A stretch of 64,000 nucleotides of DNA, taken from the NCBI GenBank assembly GCA_034509425.1, contig JAVTVJ010000657.1, forward strand, positions 265,990 to 329,989, written 5' to 3'. The stretch's first letter is position 1. The number at the start of each line of letters is the position of its first letter. This document shows, one piece after another, positions 22,502-32,547 of the stretch. A model generated the notes under the pieces. The model saw nothing but the letters and a program-made list of their open reading frames with translations, did not search any database and had not been told where the DNA came from. Both the position numbers and the translations under genes were made by a program. The DNA comes from Eopsaltria australis. Taxonomy: Eukaryota > Chordata > Aves > Passeriformes > Petroicidae.

Positions 22502-24190
22502 ATAGAAGATAATGCTTCATTTGTTGTTAAAAAAAAAATCTATCAGTATAGGAAGCTGTTAGGACTGAAAGACACTGAATATATGTGATTCTGACTGCAG
22601 CTATTACAGGCCAAGAATCTTCACTGTACCAAACAAACCACAATACTGTCAGGTTTTTAGTCCAATGACCCTTTGAAGAGTACAATCAAATGAAAAAAAT
22701 ACCAATTTTCAGACTTGTTTTCAAGCCTGAGTAAGATTTCAAATACTCCAGCTTTCCTAATCACCACTTTAAAATTAATACATATATTAATAAACACATA
22801 AATAAGTGAAGATAGAGTTTATGGAGGTAACTTTAACATGGAATAATCTAAAATCACAGCAATCACTTCACTGTGAAACATTCTGCTGTGTTAGGAACAC
22901 ATTTTTGAACTGCATTACCTATAGCACATTAATTACTCTGATCTAGTTAAGAGTAGGAGTTACCAGAATGTTATCAGTACATCTAATGTAATGAAGTACA
23001 GTAGGGTGTACTGGAACTAATGAGCATAACTCACATTATAGGATATCACTAGAACAGGTTTATTTTGAATACTTTAATGTTTTTGCAAAGATTTCCTCAT
23101 GCAGCATTGGTTTTGTACTTGAGCCCAAAAATTTCACCAATCAGTTAAGGAATCTTTTTGTTTCTGACAGATTTGAAATCTGCTTCTTAAATGTATATTT
23201 CTTTTTACTGTTCCAATTGGAATTTACCTGTTGTCTGTTAAAAGAATTGCCCTTAAGAGATGACCTCACAGTTTTCTGAATAAGTGAATAAGAAGCCCAG
23301 TTTATATAGGAACGGTGACTCAGCCTTTAAATATAGCAGTGTGAATGGTTGGTTATCTCTGTAATTACCAGTCAACCACAGTCTTTCCTTATTGAATTTT
23401 TCCTCCACTGGCATATACTTAAGGCTAACCCTTACCGTTTATTCTACAATATATGATTACAATTAAGCCAATATAAGTTAAATTATATAGTTGTGTCTGA
23501 ATACATTCAGAAAGTTCATAGGACTTGGTACATAATCAAACCGGCCTATCCCCAAAACCTTTGTAGTCACTTCATATTTCCTCATTGCCAGAACAATATC
23601 ATAACATAAAAATACATTCACTTTCATCAAAGTACGAATTCATCAAAATAAAAAGGCAAATATGTAGCTCACCTAAACAAAAGTCTACTGAATCTTAGGC
23701 CAATTCCAAAATATTCTTCTTTCTGTTTAAGAAATTTCAGAAGTCTATTATCTAAAAGAATTGCATCAAAATCAGTTAATAACATAAACAACATGAAACA
23801 AACATCCCCACACCTCACATTTAAGGTTTAAATACTTAACTTCTGAAAATTTATTAAATAAAATTTTTTTGACAAGTACTACCTAATATTTACCGGCAGT
23901 TAAAGGCAGCAACATCTATTATGATTGCTCCCAAATTTCTGTCTTTAATAACTTGGTTTTGAGTTATTTGTAACTATGCCAAATATTTGTCACCTGAATT
24001 GAAATTTCCCTGCCTTGGGACAAACATTTCAACTAGATTGACTCAGTCATTTAAAAGAACAAAGACTTACATGGTTTAACTTGTTCTTGGTTGTGCATGT
24101 GGAGAAAGATTACTTGTATGATCACACATGATTTACCACTAAGAACTCCTTCAGGGTACAAGGACTGCCAGTACTTCTAAGGAGACATCA
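22502..24190. other. Unique AT-rich DNA, no gene seen
   Basis: About 1.7 kb without recognisable gene or repeat. Confidence 0.55.
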
Positions 24191-24770
24191 TGTTTTAAGC
24201 CCATCTGGAAGTTAAGCCCCACCCAGCTGTTCCCCAATCCTCTGTGATAAAAGAGAGAGACAAAAGGCAGAGATTATGGGTTGAGATAACAATATACTGG
24301 AAACAGCAATGAGACAAGAAAATGAACAGTAACAACAACAATACTAATAACAACAGTGTATAAAAGAGGGTGATTATATGCAAAATGCTCACCAAATCTG
24401 ACAAGACGTGACTACAGCTGGCATCACCCCATTGCTCCTTCCACCATGGTTTTTTTCCCCAAGCCTGAAACAAAGAAAAAATATGGCAGACAAATGCCCC
24501 AGTCAGGATCATCACCACTCCACCACTCCGCTTGTTCTCTGCTCACATGGAAAAGGAAAAAATGGTTACAGAACTTCGCCATGGCACCTTCTTCCTTCCA
24601 CCGAAAGCCATGCTTCCTTCTTCTCAGAAGCAAGACGCCCTTACTTCTGTCCCCCAGCAATAACATGAGTGGTATAGAATAAAAACCTAGACATGCCCAC
24701 AGGCTCCAGAGTCCACCCCCTCTCAATTACTGAAAAAAAGTTAACCCTGTCCTTGGCTGAAACTAGGACA
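24191..24770 (-). repeat. Old ERVL 3' LTR
   Basis: 580 bp, reading on the minus strand from TGTCCTAGTTTCAGCCAAGG to CTTAAAACA. This is the look of common avian ERVL LTRs. The internal purine tract abuts it. Its plus-strand first part (TTAAGCCCATCTGGAAGTTAAGCCCCAC) matches the remnant at 35818-36018. No target duplication can be tested because the outer end of the other LTR is lost. Confidence 0.8.
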
Positions 24771-25019
24771 CTATCTATCCCTTAATCTATGCCATTTATG
24801 CCATGCCCAGATCCTACACTTTCTAAATATATACATATGACCTAGATGTCTCCCAGAGCAGAAGGGCTGGTGTGCTGTTGGGTGGTTGCAAGTTGCATCA
24901 GGAGGTCACACCTGGTGTTTCTGGAGCCATCCATCCTCACTGTCCATGGCAGTTATGGCATACAGAGGCAGTGTCATTCAGCATCCAATATTATACAATT
25001 TAACGTTACAGACTGCTCC

Positions 25020-25870
25020 CACCCAAATATCAAATCCTCTTGAGGTACACATTGTGCTTCCCTGTCCCTCTGCTTTATTCACCAAGTGCACACAGGCCCT
25101 TGAGCATAAAAAAAAATCCCACAAATGGGTTTGCCTTTGCTTGAGAGAGGACTAAACCAAACTGTCTTCCCTAGCACATTCCTCATATGCACTATAGGGA
25201 CTTTATCCCCTTCTATGGCATGTGGAGATCTTGACTGAATAGGGCCAGCTTGATTGATACAACCTCTAGTGTTAACTAATCTGGTGGCCTTTGTGAAATG
25301 TTGACTTCAATATTTGAAGGTCCCACCACCCATTGCTTTCAATCTAGTCTTACACAGTCCATTGTACCATTCAATTGTCCCAGAGTCTGGTGCGTGAGAG
25401 GGAGTATGAGGCACACACTAAATACTGTGTTCTCTGGCTCAGGTGTCTATGAGGCTGTTTTTGAAATTAGTCCCGTTGTTCAACCCACTTCTTTCTGGGG
25501 TGGCATCTCTCCACAGGACTTGCTTTTCAAGGCCCAAGATGGTGCTCCTGGCAGTGGTGTGAGACACAGGGTACATCTCCAGCCATCCAGTGATTGGTTC
25601 CACCATTGTAAGAACATAGTGCTTTGCCTCGATGGGTTTGCACAATCAATCTGCCAGACCTTCCCATGTTTATATTTCCACCATTGTCCCCCATACCGCT
25701 GGGGCTTTATCCTCTTGGCCTGCTTGATTGCAGAACATTTCACAGTTATGGATAACCTGAGAAACGGAGGCCATGGTTAAATCCACCCCTTGACCAAGAG
25801 TCCATCTGTATGTTGCATCTCTTCCCTGATGATCTGAGGTGTTATGGGCCCATCAAGTCAGAAATAATTC
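25020..25870 (-). pseudogene. pol: Old ERVL integrase remnant
   Basis: Translations of the minus strand align in order with the ERVL-D integrase, in more than one frame. Recognisable pieces are YVLTMVEPITGWLEMYPV, ARSTILGLEKQVLWRDATPE and VFYAQGP-type C-terminal sequence near 25100. The aligned catalytic NDNG-like box reads LNNGTNF, so the second catalytic Asp is changed to Asn. Frameshifts near 25480-25745 and several stops rule out function. It lies between the RNase H remnant and the 3' untranslated part. Confidence 0.85.
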
Positions 25871-26814
25871 AGCCTTATGTTGCCAGTCCAGATTCACCTG
25901 AGACACTTTAATCTTGGCAGCTTGATCCACCTGTTGTTGCAACGTTCTTCGGTAGCCTGACTTCAGTACGTGTGCATCTACATGAGGTACTTTTACAGCC
26001 AGCTTCTCTATCCAAGTGGCAATGTCTTGCCACAATTCAACAGCCAGGATGGGTTTACGTCTGCACTACTAATTAGTCTTTCTCCAGCGGTACAAAGACC
26101 CCCAAAGAGCACTTGCCACCATTCATGAAAGAGTGTACAAGTAGAACACTGGCCATTTCTCTCATTCAGCGATACCTAAAGTCAGCTGGATGCCTTTCAG
26201 CTCTGTGACCTGACTTGATCCACCTTGTCTCTCAATAGTTTCTGCGACTAGTCACACAGGACTTCATAAAGCAGCTTTCTGTTTTCAGTGTATCCTTACA
26301 ATATGGCAGGAACCATTAAGAAGAGAGAGTAAAGCTTTTCATTTTCAGGTAGCTGATTATGTGGTGGGGCCTCTTCAGCATGTGCCTCCCACCCCTCTTC
26401 CTCTTCTGGGGATAATCTGAAATTTTCACCTTCAGACCAATTTGTGATGACTTCCAAGATCCCTGGGCAATTGCAGTTTCCTGTTCAAGATCACTGTGTG
26501 ATCAGCATGATCCACATATTTCACATAGCATCAGTGGCATGATGTGTGGAAGGGTCCTTCCCTTTGAACATCAAACCCAGCACTGGCAGTCTGAATGCCA
26601 GAAGAAATTGTGCTTCAGTGCCAATCACTACTGAAGCAGCCCAAACCTCTTCATAAGCTGCCAGTATCTCTTTTTCATTTAGGGTGTAACAGGTTTCAGA
26701 TCCTTTATATCCCTGACACCAGAGCCCCAGGAATTGTCCTTGAGTGTCCCTGGGTACTTTTTGCCAGAGACTCCAGGAAGGACCATTTTTCCTGGCTGCA
26801 GTGTAGAGCACACT
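25871..26814 (-). pseudogene. pol: Old ERVL RT connection and RNase H remnant
   Basis: Pieces colinear with ERVL-D Pol: VLYTAARKNGPSWSLWQK and YTLNEKEILAAYEEVWAA (26521-26841), then RNase H-like sequence down to WQDIATWIEKLAVKVPHVDA (25853-26035). Stops and frame changes are frequent between 26040 and 26520. The reading frame is cut at about 26815 by insertion of ERV-C inside the segment matching QDVKN-VLYTAA of ERVL-D; it resumes at 31519. Confidence 0.85.
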
Positions 26815-27421
26815 TGTAAAGTTATAAAATCCTCGATCCAAGTCCCTTTGCGGCTGGACGCCTCTGCCTCCTGTGTGTCCTCGAAGCCCCTAACCCTCAG
26901 GTGGGACGACGAGGGAACTGCAGGGATTCCACAGGGGCTAGAGGTGCTGGAGGGTTGGGGTTATTCCCTTGGATCACAGAAGTACAGCGGAGAAATAGGA
27001 GCGACTCTTAGCTCGGCAACAGAGAGGGTTTTATTCTGCTCTGGATCCGGGGGCTAAGAGCCCCGAACTGGGGTCGTGCATGAACTTAAATACAACATAG
27101 TTAAACCAATCAGGGATCAAGAGTGGGGAGGAGTTAGGGTGGGACTAGGGATTTACAACCACTGGGAAGGGAGAAGGGGAGGAGATAGGGGTGGATAACA
27201 AATCAACAACTGAGGAACAGAGAACTTTCCAGAACTGGGTGTAAACCTGAAACAAGAGTGACAAACAATAGAACTAATAACTACTAAGTGGGAGTGACAA
27301 CTTGGATAGACTAAACCATTGTGGTTTCTAGGCTTGGGGGAACTCCTCAGCAGGTGAACTAATCCACCAGGAACGATCTATAGGTTTTAGGGGCTTCATC
27401 TCTAGAGAGACAACCCCAACA
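26815..27421 (-). repeat. ERV-C 3' LTR
   Basis: 607 bp, on the minus strand from TGTTGGGGTTGTCTC to AACTTTACA. It has a TATA box TATTTAAG (plus 27085-27092) and an AATAAA signal (plus 27030-27035). The env reading frame runs into its first 94 bp. It is nearly identical to 30906-31512. Confidence 0.96.
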
Positions 27422-28644
27422 TCTCCCCCTTTTCTTTTTCTTAAGAACGCCTTTTGAACTAAAGAAACAACGACATTTTTTAAACAAGCAAACATACAGA
27501 GAACATTAACTATAACTATCAAAATCCACAACAAAGACTTAACTAGACCCACGCCCCATTTAGAGATGCCCATATTGTCCAAGATGTTTTGTAACCAGTC
27601 CTTGCCCTCAGTCTTCAGCTGTGATAATTGTTCTTTCATTTCCCTGAGGGTGGCATGGATGCTTTTGGAGTTTGATGACAGGTTCATGCAGCAGAGCCCT
27701 TCGAACTCCTCGCACCCATGCCCATGGGCGAGGAGTAAAAAGTCGATTGCTGCCTGATTTTGTAGGGTGGCGTGCCTGGGGGTATCCTCGTCCTCTAACA
27801 GTTGGGACAACGCACGGGACGTGAGGTTGGCTTGTTTGCCAAGCCAACACTCGAGATGTGATAACTCCCCCAACGACTTCTCTGCCGCCACCCAGGGCAC
27901 GAAGATGGATGCGGCCACCCTCTCAGAAAAACTCCAATCCACAACTTGAGAGTCGCAATTTGGGTCCCAATTCACCAGCTCGCGTTTTTGCCAGATCCGA
28001 TCGTATTCTTTGCGCCAATTCAGAATTTGGGTTTTGTTGGGGGTCAAGAGGGATAACTTGCCTAACGTGCATGGCCCACCTCGAAGACGGGATGGTATCC
28101 CAGCCCAAACCCGGTTGCCACAGATGAGAAAAACTCCACTAGGGAGTGCTCTTGGGAAATCACTGGACTTGGACAAGGTATGTGAAGTGTAATTACACCA
28201 ATACGCGGAATTGTATGCTGAATCGGTGGGGTCGACATTCTTAAAGAGAAATGTCTTTTGAATGGGGTTATTATGCCAATCAGCTGATTTAATTTTGTAT
28301 CCAAAGTTGACACAATAAGATGCTTTGGAGGACCCCAGCAGATCCAGTTCCTGGGGCTCCTCTGGTGTGAGCAGCAAAATCCCTGTCCATTAATCCCAAG
28401 TATCCACTGGGTTAGGCCTTTTACCTGCAAATGGGTAGTCATTCATTTGCAGGGGGATACCCACCAGGCATTTCGACATGGGGTCTGCTGCCGCATCCAT
28501 GCCAAGGCATAGACTGTCTTGCTGGAGTGACTTTGCAAGGGTTATCCAAAAATTTTCTTTGGGCTGCTGGACGAGCCACTGGGTTGTCTCCGGCAAGTTG
28601 GTCAGCATCAAGAACAAGAAGAACACGATGTTTGGGGGCATCAT
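27328..28644 (-). pseudogene. env: ERV-C Env, alpharetrovirus-like, one internal stop
   Basis: A frame of 438 codons from ATG 28644, with a hydrophobic leader (NIVFFLFLMLTNL). A TAA at 28390-28392 (codon 85) is the only in-frame stop. The surface part is short, and I see no basic RXXR cleavage site before the fusion-like segment ASIFVPWVAAEKSLGEL (residue about 245). The transmembrane half carries LQNQAAIDFLLLAHGHG, then CEEFEGLCC (the CX6CC motif), and a membrane anchor LLWILIVIVNVLCMFACL near residue 371. This is the pattern of alpharetroviral (avian leukosis-type) TM proteins. The frame continues into the U3 of the LTR for about 30 codons. Env mediates receptor binding and fusion in exogenous relatives. 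Here it is broken, and any product would be truncated. Confidence 0.88.
27422..27441 (-). promoter_or_regulatory. ERV-C polypurine tract
   Basis: On the minus strand a run of purines (AAAAAGAAAAGGGGGAGA) ends directly at the start of the 3' LTR. It is the expected plus-strand primer. Confidence 0.9.
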
Positions 28645-28926
28645 CTCGACTGTGGTGATATTCAGTGGGTTTGCGGGGTCTAATCTGAGGATAGATAATA
28701 AACAGACTAAACAATCTCAAACATTTTTAACTCGGAATTTCCCAATCCCTTTCCACCATCTTTCCCATCACCATCATTCCCCTTTTTCCTTTTCTTAGTA
28801 TTATTAGTACTTTTCTCTACAGCAAGTTATAGGGCAGGGGAGAGGTGGGGCTATCGACGGGGTAGGGTAGGAGGGAAAGGGAGGGTAGGGTACATGAAGT
28901 AGGGTTGGCAAAAGACTATCTGCGAC

Positions 28927-29330
28927 TTAGATGCTGTTTCGTCTCGTCCGATGATTAAATCTCCGTTCAGTCTCTAAAAAGGAGTCAGGTAGGTTCCCTT
29001 TTTCTTCTTTCCTCCTCCTTCTCTTCCAGGCTGTGGAGGAGCTCTTCTCCTTACACTCATTCTGGTCATCACATCTCCTTAGATACGGTTTGATGTTCTT
29101 TGCTGGTAGCCAGCGCGGTCCGCCTGGGGTGGAAACACAACCGTATCCCCTCCCCCAGATGATTAGTGGCGCTGGTACATTTGTCTCAAAAGTCGCGGTG
29201 ATTAGTCCTTTAAAGTATGATGACTCCCTCCCGAACTCTTTCCCCGCCTTGCAAATCTCTTTGATGGTGACTTGTGAGATAGGCTCCCACTGGGGATTTT
29301 CCCCTAGGCGGTTATAAGTTACCAGTGCGT
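28927..29330 (-). pseudogene. ERV-C capsid start fused to integrase end
   Basis: Within one minus-strand open frame (28927-29730), a proline-rich stretch leads into a betaretrovirus-like capsid N-terminus (FPFDALVTYNRLGENPQWEP, then IKEICKAGKEFGRES). After ATFETN the frame passes directly, near 29172, to PLIIWGRGYGCVSTPGG and PRWLPAKNIKPYLRR, the C-terminal DNA-binding part of a betaretrovirus-type integrase, with a basic tail. Most of capsid, nucleocapsid, protease and reverse transcriptase are therefore deleted in frame. The product, if made, would be a Gag-integrase-tail fusion with no enzymatic activity. Calling both parts beta-like is pattern recognition, not a search result. Confidence 0.75.
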
Positions 29331-29726
29331 CGAATGGAAAAGCCGCGGCACCAGCCAGAGCCGTGTAGGTCTCAGGCTTCCCCCTCCCGGTGCCAGACCG
29401 TGGGAACCAGAAGGGGGAGCGTGGGAACCCAGAAGGTGGGAGGGGTTCGCGGCGGAGGAGGTTGGGAGGTAGGCGGGCTGAGGGGTGGAAGGGGTTGGGC
29501 AGGGAACCGAAGGAGTGGAGAAAACTTGGGGGTGGAGTTGGGAAGGTGGGAGGGAACCCGCCGGATTGACACCATCGGCCACAGGGGGAGGGACCGACGG
29601 CAAACCAATCGACGGTGAGTGGGAGGGTAAAGGGGTAGGGAGAAAGGGATTCGTGCCTTTCGCACCTGAGCATGCGTACACAACACACTGATGACCGCAT
29701 CGCGGTGAGCTGGCACAGCCCCCATT
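29331..29726 (-). pseudogene. gag: ERV-C Gag proline-rich spacer
   Basis: The minus strand is rich in Pro, Ser and Phe (for example GGFPPTFPTPPPSF and LPNPFHPSARLPPN) in the frame that leads into the capsid start. Such spacers between matrix and capsid are common in betaretroviral Gag. Other frames here are also open and proline-rich because of base composition, so the exact frame upstream of about 29600 is uncertain. Confidence 0.55.
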
Positions 29727-29935
29727 TCATTGTGGCGCAGCACTAAATTCGCTGCCGCCATGTTGCTGTGATGCAGCACGAAATTCGCTGCCACCACTTT
29801 GCTGTGGCGCAGCACTAAATTCACTGCCGCCATTTCGCTGTGGCGCAGCACTAAATTCGCTGCCGCCACTTTGCCGTGGCACAGCACTAAATTCACTGCC
29901 GCCATTTCGCTGTGGCGCAGCACTAAATTCGCTAA
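29727..29935 (-). repeat. 36-bp tandem repeat encoding a 12-residue Gag repeat
   Basis: About six units of 36 bp, each containing GCAGCACTAAATTCGCTGCC or a close variant on the plus strand. On the minus strand the unit codes GGSEFSAAPQRN-type 12-mers (GGSEFSAVPRQS, GGSEFSAAPQQS and so on). It lies between matrix and the proline-rich spacer. Unit length is a multiple of three, so copy number can change without shifting the frame. Confidence 0.93.
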
Positions 29936-29940
29936 CCGCT

Positions 29941-30513
29941 TTATAACGGGGGGGGGGGGGGTGGAAACGCAACCGGCGCAATTAGGTTAGTGGCGTGAGG
30001 GAAGAGGGTAGGGATAAGGTCCGTCACGGGGTGGCCAGTCCCAAGGCGAAAAGGGTTGGTGGAGACCCTACTGTGGTTGGAGCTTTCTGGACTCCGGATT
30101 TCTCCCCCGGACTCTCGGCTAACGGGGGGTACCGGGGTAGAATCCTCACCAGGGACAGAGGGTGTAGGGTTAGTGGGATTGGGAGAACTAGTAGGAGATG
30201 GAGGGGTAGCAACTCCTGAACATTCCCCGGTTTTCGTTAAAACGCGGTAAATTAATATTTGTAAAGGAAAAAATTTGCGAACTGAATCATCCCTAGTGTT
30301 AGCGATTTCAGTTAACTTAAAGCCCATGTCGTCCCAAAACGAAAGCGTTAAAACAGAGGAAGGGGTAGTAAAAGGAACGAAACGAACCACCCACCGAATA
30401 AAGCCCTTTAAAAGTTTTTTATCAAAAGTTTCTGAACTCGCAACTAATTTTACTTTAACCGTATAATACATATAATGAAACTCCCTCTCTCTTTTTGAAA
30501 GACGGATTCCCAT
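29941..30513 (-). CDS. gag: ERV-C Gag matrix region
   Basis: ATG at 30513 (read on minus) gives MGIRLSKRE, with Gly2 suited to N-myristoylation and basic residues next to it, as in membrane-binding matrix proteins. The first 95 residues include KLLKGFIRWVVRFVPF and VRKFFPLQILIYRVL, with the helix spacing of a betaretroviral matrix domain. A Pro/Ser/Thr-rich tail follows (TPPSPTSSPNPTNPTP). The frame ends at TAA 29941 just after a run of 14 G (plus 29948-29961); the following repeat is in another frame, so a slip in this homopolymer probably broke gag, or it is an assembly error. The long frame upstream of the ATG is leader. Confidence 0.75.
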   Translation of the reverse strand: MGIRLSKREREFHYMYYTVKVKLVASSETFDKKLLKGFIRWVVRFVPFTTPSSVLTLSFWDDMGFKLTEIANTRDDSVRKFFPLQILIYRVLTKTGECSGVATPPSPTSSPNPTNPTPSVPGEDSTPVPPVSRESGGEIRSPESSNHSRVSTNPFRLGTGHPVTDLIPTLFPHATNLIAPVAFPPPPPPL

Positions 30514-30885
30514 CTTTTCTACTAAGGGAGGTATCCCGCACCCGAGAGAAATGAAAAAAGAAAAGAGAAAGTGGCAGGAATAAAAACTCGAAGGCTTACC
30601 ACCTCGTGGTCGTCCCTTCGGTTGCTGCTCTTCCCTCGAGACGGCGTCCCCGAGGGCTACGACGCACCCTCTAAACGGCGTCCCCGAGGGGTACGACACT
30701 GCCAAATAAAATCCAACTCCGAGTGAGGGTCTCCGCCGCAATCAGTTCTCCGGCACCCGGTGCCAGAGGTCACTGACCGTCCCTCAAGATCCCTTCTCTA
30801 AAACGAGAATGAAACTCGTGGGGGGTGGCCCACAACGGCGTCTTCACCGGTGGAGGTGAGCAGTCTTCTGTGATTCTAAGAGGAA

Positions 30886-30903
30886 TCACGACGTTGGGCG
30901 CCA
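30886..30903 (-). promoter_or_regulatory. ERV-C primer-binding site, tRNA-Lys type
   Basis: Read on the minus strand two bases after the 5' LTR: TGGCGCCCAACGTCGTGA. The first 13 bases match the tRNA-Lys(1,2) site and the remainder diverges. This fits a betaretrovirus-like backbone. Confidence 0.8.
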
Positions 30904-30905
30904 GC

Positions 30906-31512
30906 TGTAAAGTTATAAAATCCTCGATCCAAGTCCCTTTGCGGCTGGATGCCTCCGCCTCCTGTGTGTCCTCGAAGCCCCTAACCCTCAGGTGGGACGA
31001 CGAGGGAACTGCAGGGATTCCACAGGGGCTAGAGGTGCTGGAGGGTCGGGGTTATTCCCTTGGATCACAGAAGTACAGCGGAGAAATAGGAGCGACTCTT
31101 AGCTCGGCAACAGAGAGGGTTTTATTCTGCTCTGGATCCGGGGGCTAAGAGCCCCGAACTGGGGTCGTGCATGAACTTAAATACAACATAGTTAAACCAA
31201 TCAGGGATCAAGAGTGGGGAGGAGTTAGGGTGGGACTAGGGATTTACAACCACTGGGAAGGGAGAAGGGGAGGAGATAGGGGTGGATAACAAATCAACAA
31301 CTGAGGAACAGAGAACTTTCCAGAACTGGGTGTAAACCTGAAACAAGAGTGACAAACAATAGAACTAATAACTACTAAGTGGGAGTGACAACTTGGATAG
31401 ACTAAACCATTGTGGTTTCTAGGCTTGGGGGAACTCCTCAGCAGGTGGACTAATCCACCAGGAACGATCTATAGGTTTTAGGGGCTTCATCTCTAGAGAG
31501 ACAACCCCAACA
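30906..31512 (-). repeat. ERV-C 5' LTR
   Basis: 607 bp, four substitutions from 26815-27421 by hand count, with TG...CA ends on the minus strand and the target copy CACACT at 31513-31518 outside it. Confidence 0.96.
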
Positions 31513-31518
31513 CACACT

Positions 31519-32105
31519 TTTACATCTTGTCCCATCCTGATTGGCTCAAGGACTACTGCATGAACAATCTCCTGTTTAATTTGTTCAAAAGCTTGTTGTT
31601 GCTCAGGAGCCCACTTGAAATCATTATTTCTCAATGTCACATGGTAGAGACAGTTTACAATCTGACTGTAATCTGGAATATGTGTACTCCAAAAATTCAC
31701 AGCACCTAGGAAAGCCTGTGCTTCCTTCTTGCTTGTTGGTGAGGATATAGCTGCTATTTTGTTGACCACATCCATTGGAATCTGATGACATCCATCTTGC
31801 TGTTTTAGTTCTTAAATATGAATTTCCTGGGCAGATCCCTTGACTTCACTTTATTTTACGGCAAAACTGACCTTCAGGATTATCTGAATTATTTTCTCCC
31901 CTTTCTCAAAAACTTCCTCTGCTGACTTGTCTCATGTGATGATGTCACCAATGTACTGCAAGTGTTCTGGAGCCTCACCCTCTTCCAGATTAGTCTGGAT
32001 CAGTCCATGGCAAATAGTGGGGCTCTCTTTGCACCCCTGGGGCAGTTGGTTCCAGGTGTACTTTTTCTCCAGGTGAAAGCAAGCTGTGGCTTTGGTTGCT
32101 TACTA
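31519..32105 (-). pseudogene. pol: Old ERVL reverse transcriptase remnant
   Basis: Aligned with ERVL-D RT: VNKIAAISSPTSKKEAQAFL, FWSTHIPDYSQIV, NNDFKWAPEQQQAFEQIKQE and, further upstream, an active-site box that reads YIGD (near 31960), so the first catalytic Asp of YIDD is changed to Gly. LPQGCKESPTICHGLIQ precedes it. About 400-500 bp of the fingers and early palm are missing at the 32105 side. It lies just outside the ERV-C insertion and continues the frame broken at 26814. Confidence 0.88.
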
Positions 32106-32109
32106 CAGG

Positions 32110-32547
32110 GATGGAAAAAAATAAATTAGTCATGTTGAAGAAGGGTACTCTGAGAGACCAGACAAGGTGTTCAGCTGTCTAATTTCCTCTGTCTCCACAG
32201 CAGCTATCCCAAAAGCCCAACAATGCCCTTTTGGGTCTTTGAAATACCCCCTCCTGAGGTAATCTATGCCAAGGATGCACAGGGTCTCTAAACTAGTCAC
32301 AGTTGTGTCTTTTTCCCATTCATTCCCAGTCAGGCTCACTACAGCTTCTAGTACAGTCAGCTGTTGGGATCTCCCTGTCACCCCTGGTTTCTACCCCTAC
32401 ATATCTTGATGGCATCAGGGTACATTGTGCACTGGTGTCAAGTAAAGCCTCATACTCTTGGGGGTCTGATGTTCCACACCACTGGATCCAGACAGTCTAA
32501 TAGATCCAATTGTCCCTTTCCCACACCTAGCTGGAGGAAGGGCCCTT
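32110..32547 (-). pseudogene. pro: Old ERVL protease remnant
   Basis: The minus strand gives LLDTSAQCTLMPSRYVG then SQQLTVLEAVVSLTGNEWEK and LCILGIDYLRRGYFKDPKGH, colinear with the ERVL-D protease. The catalytic DTG has become DTS. The codon matching the TAG at 13133 of ERVL-D is Glu here. Stops are present upstream of the active site. Confidence 0.9.

Larger units (their letters stand above)
26815..31512 (-). mobile_element. ERV-C: young recombinant provirus with beta-like gag and alpha-like env
   Basis: A 4.7-kb provirus inserted in the pol of the old ERVL, flanked by a perfect 6-bp duplication CACACT (26809-26814 and 31513-31518). Its two 607-bp LTRs differ at four positions by hand count. 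A 6-bp duplication is the rule for alpha- and betaretroviruses. The internal 3.5 kb holds a matrix region, a tandem repeat, a capsid start fused to the integrase end, and env; the middle of gag, pro and most of pol is deleted. It could not move on its own. Confidence 0.95.
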
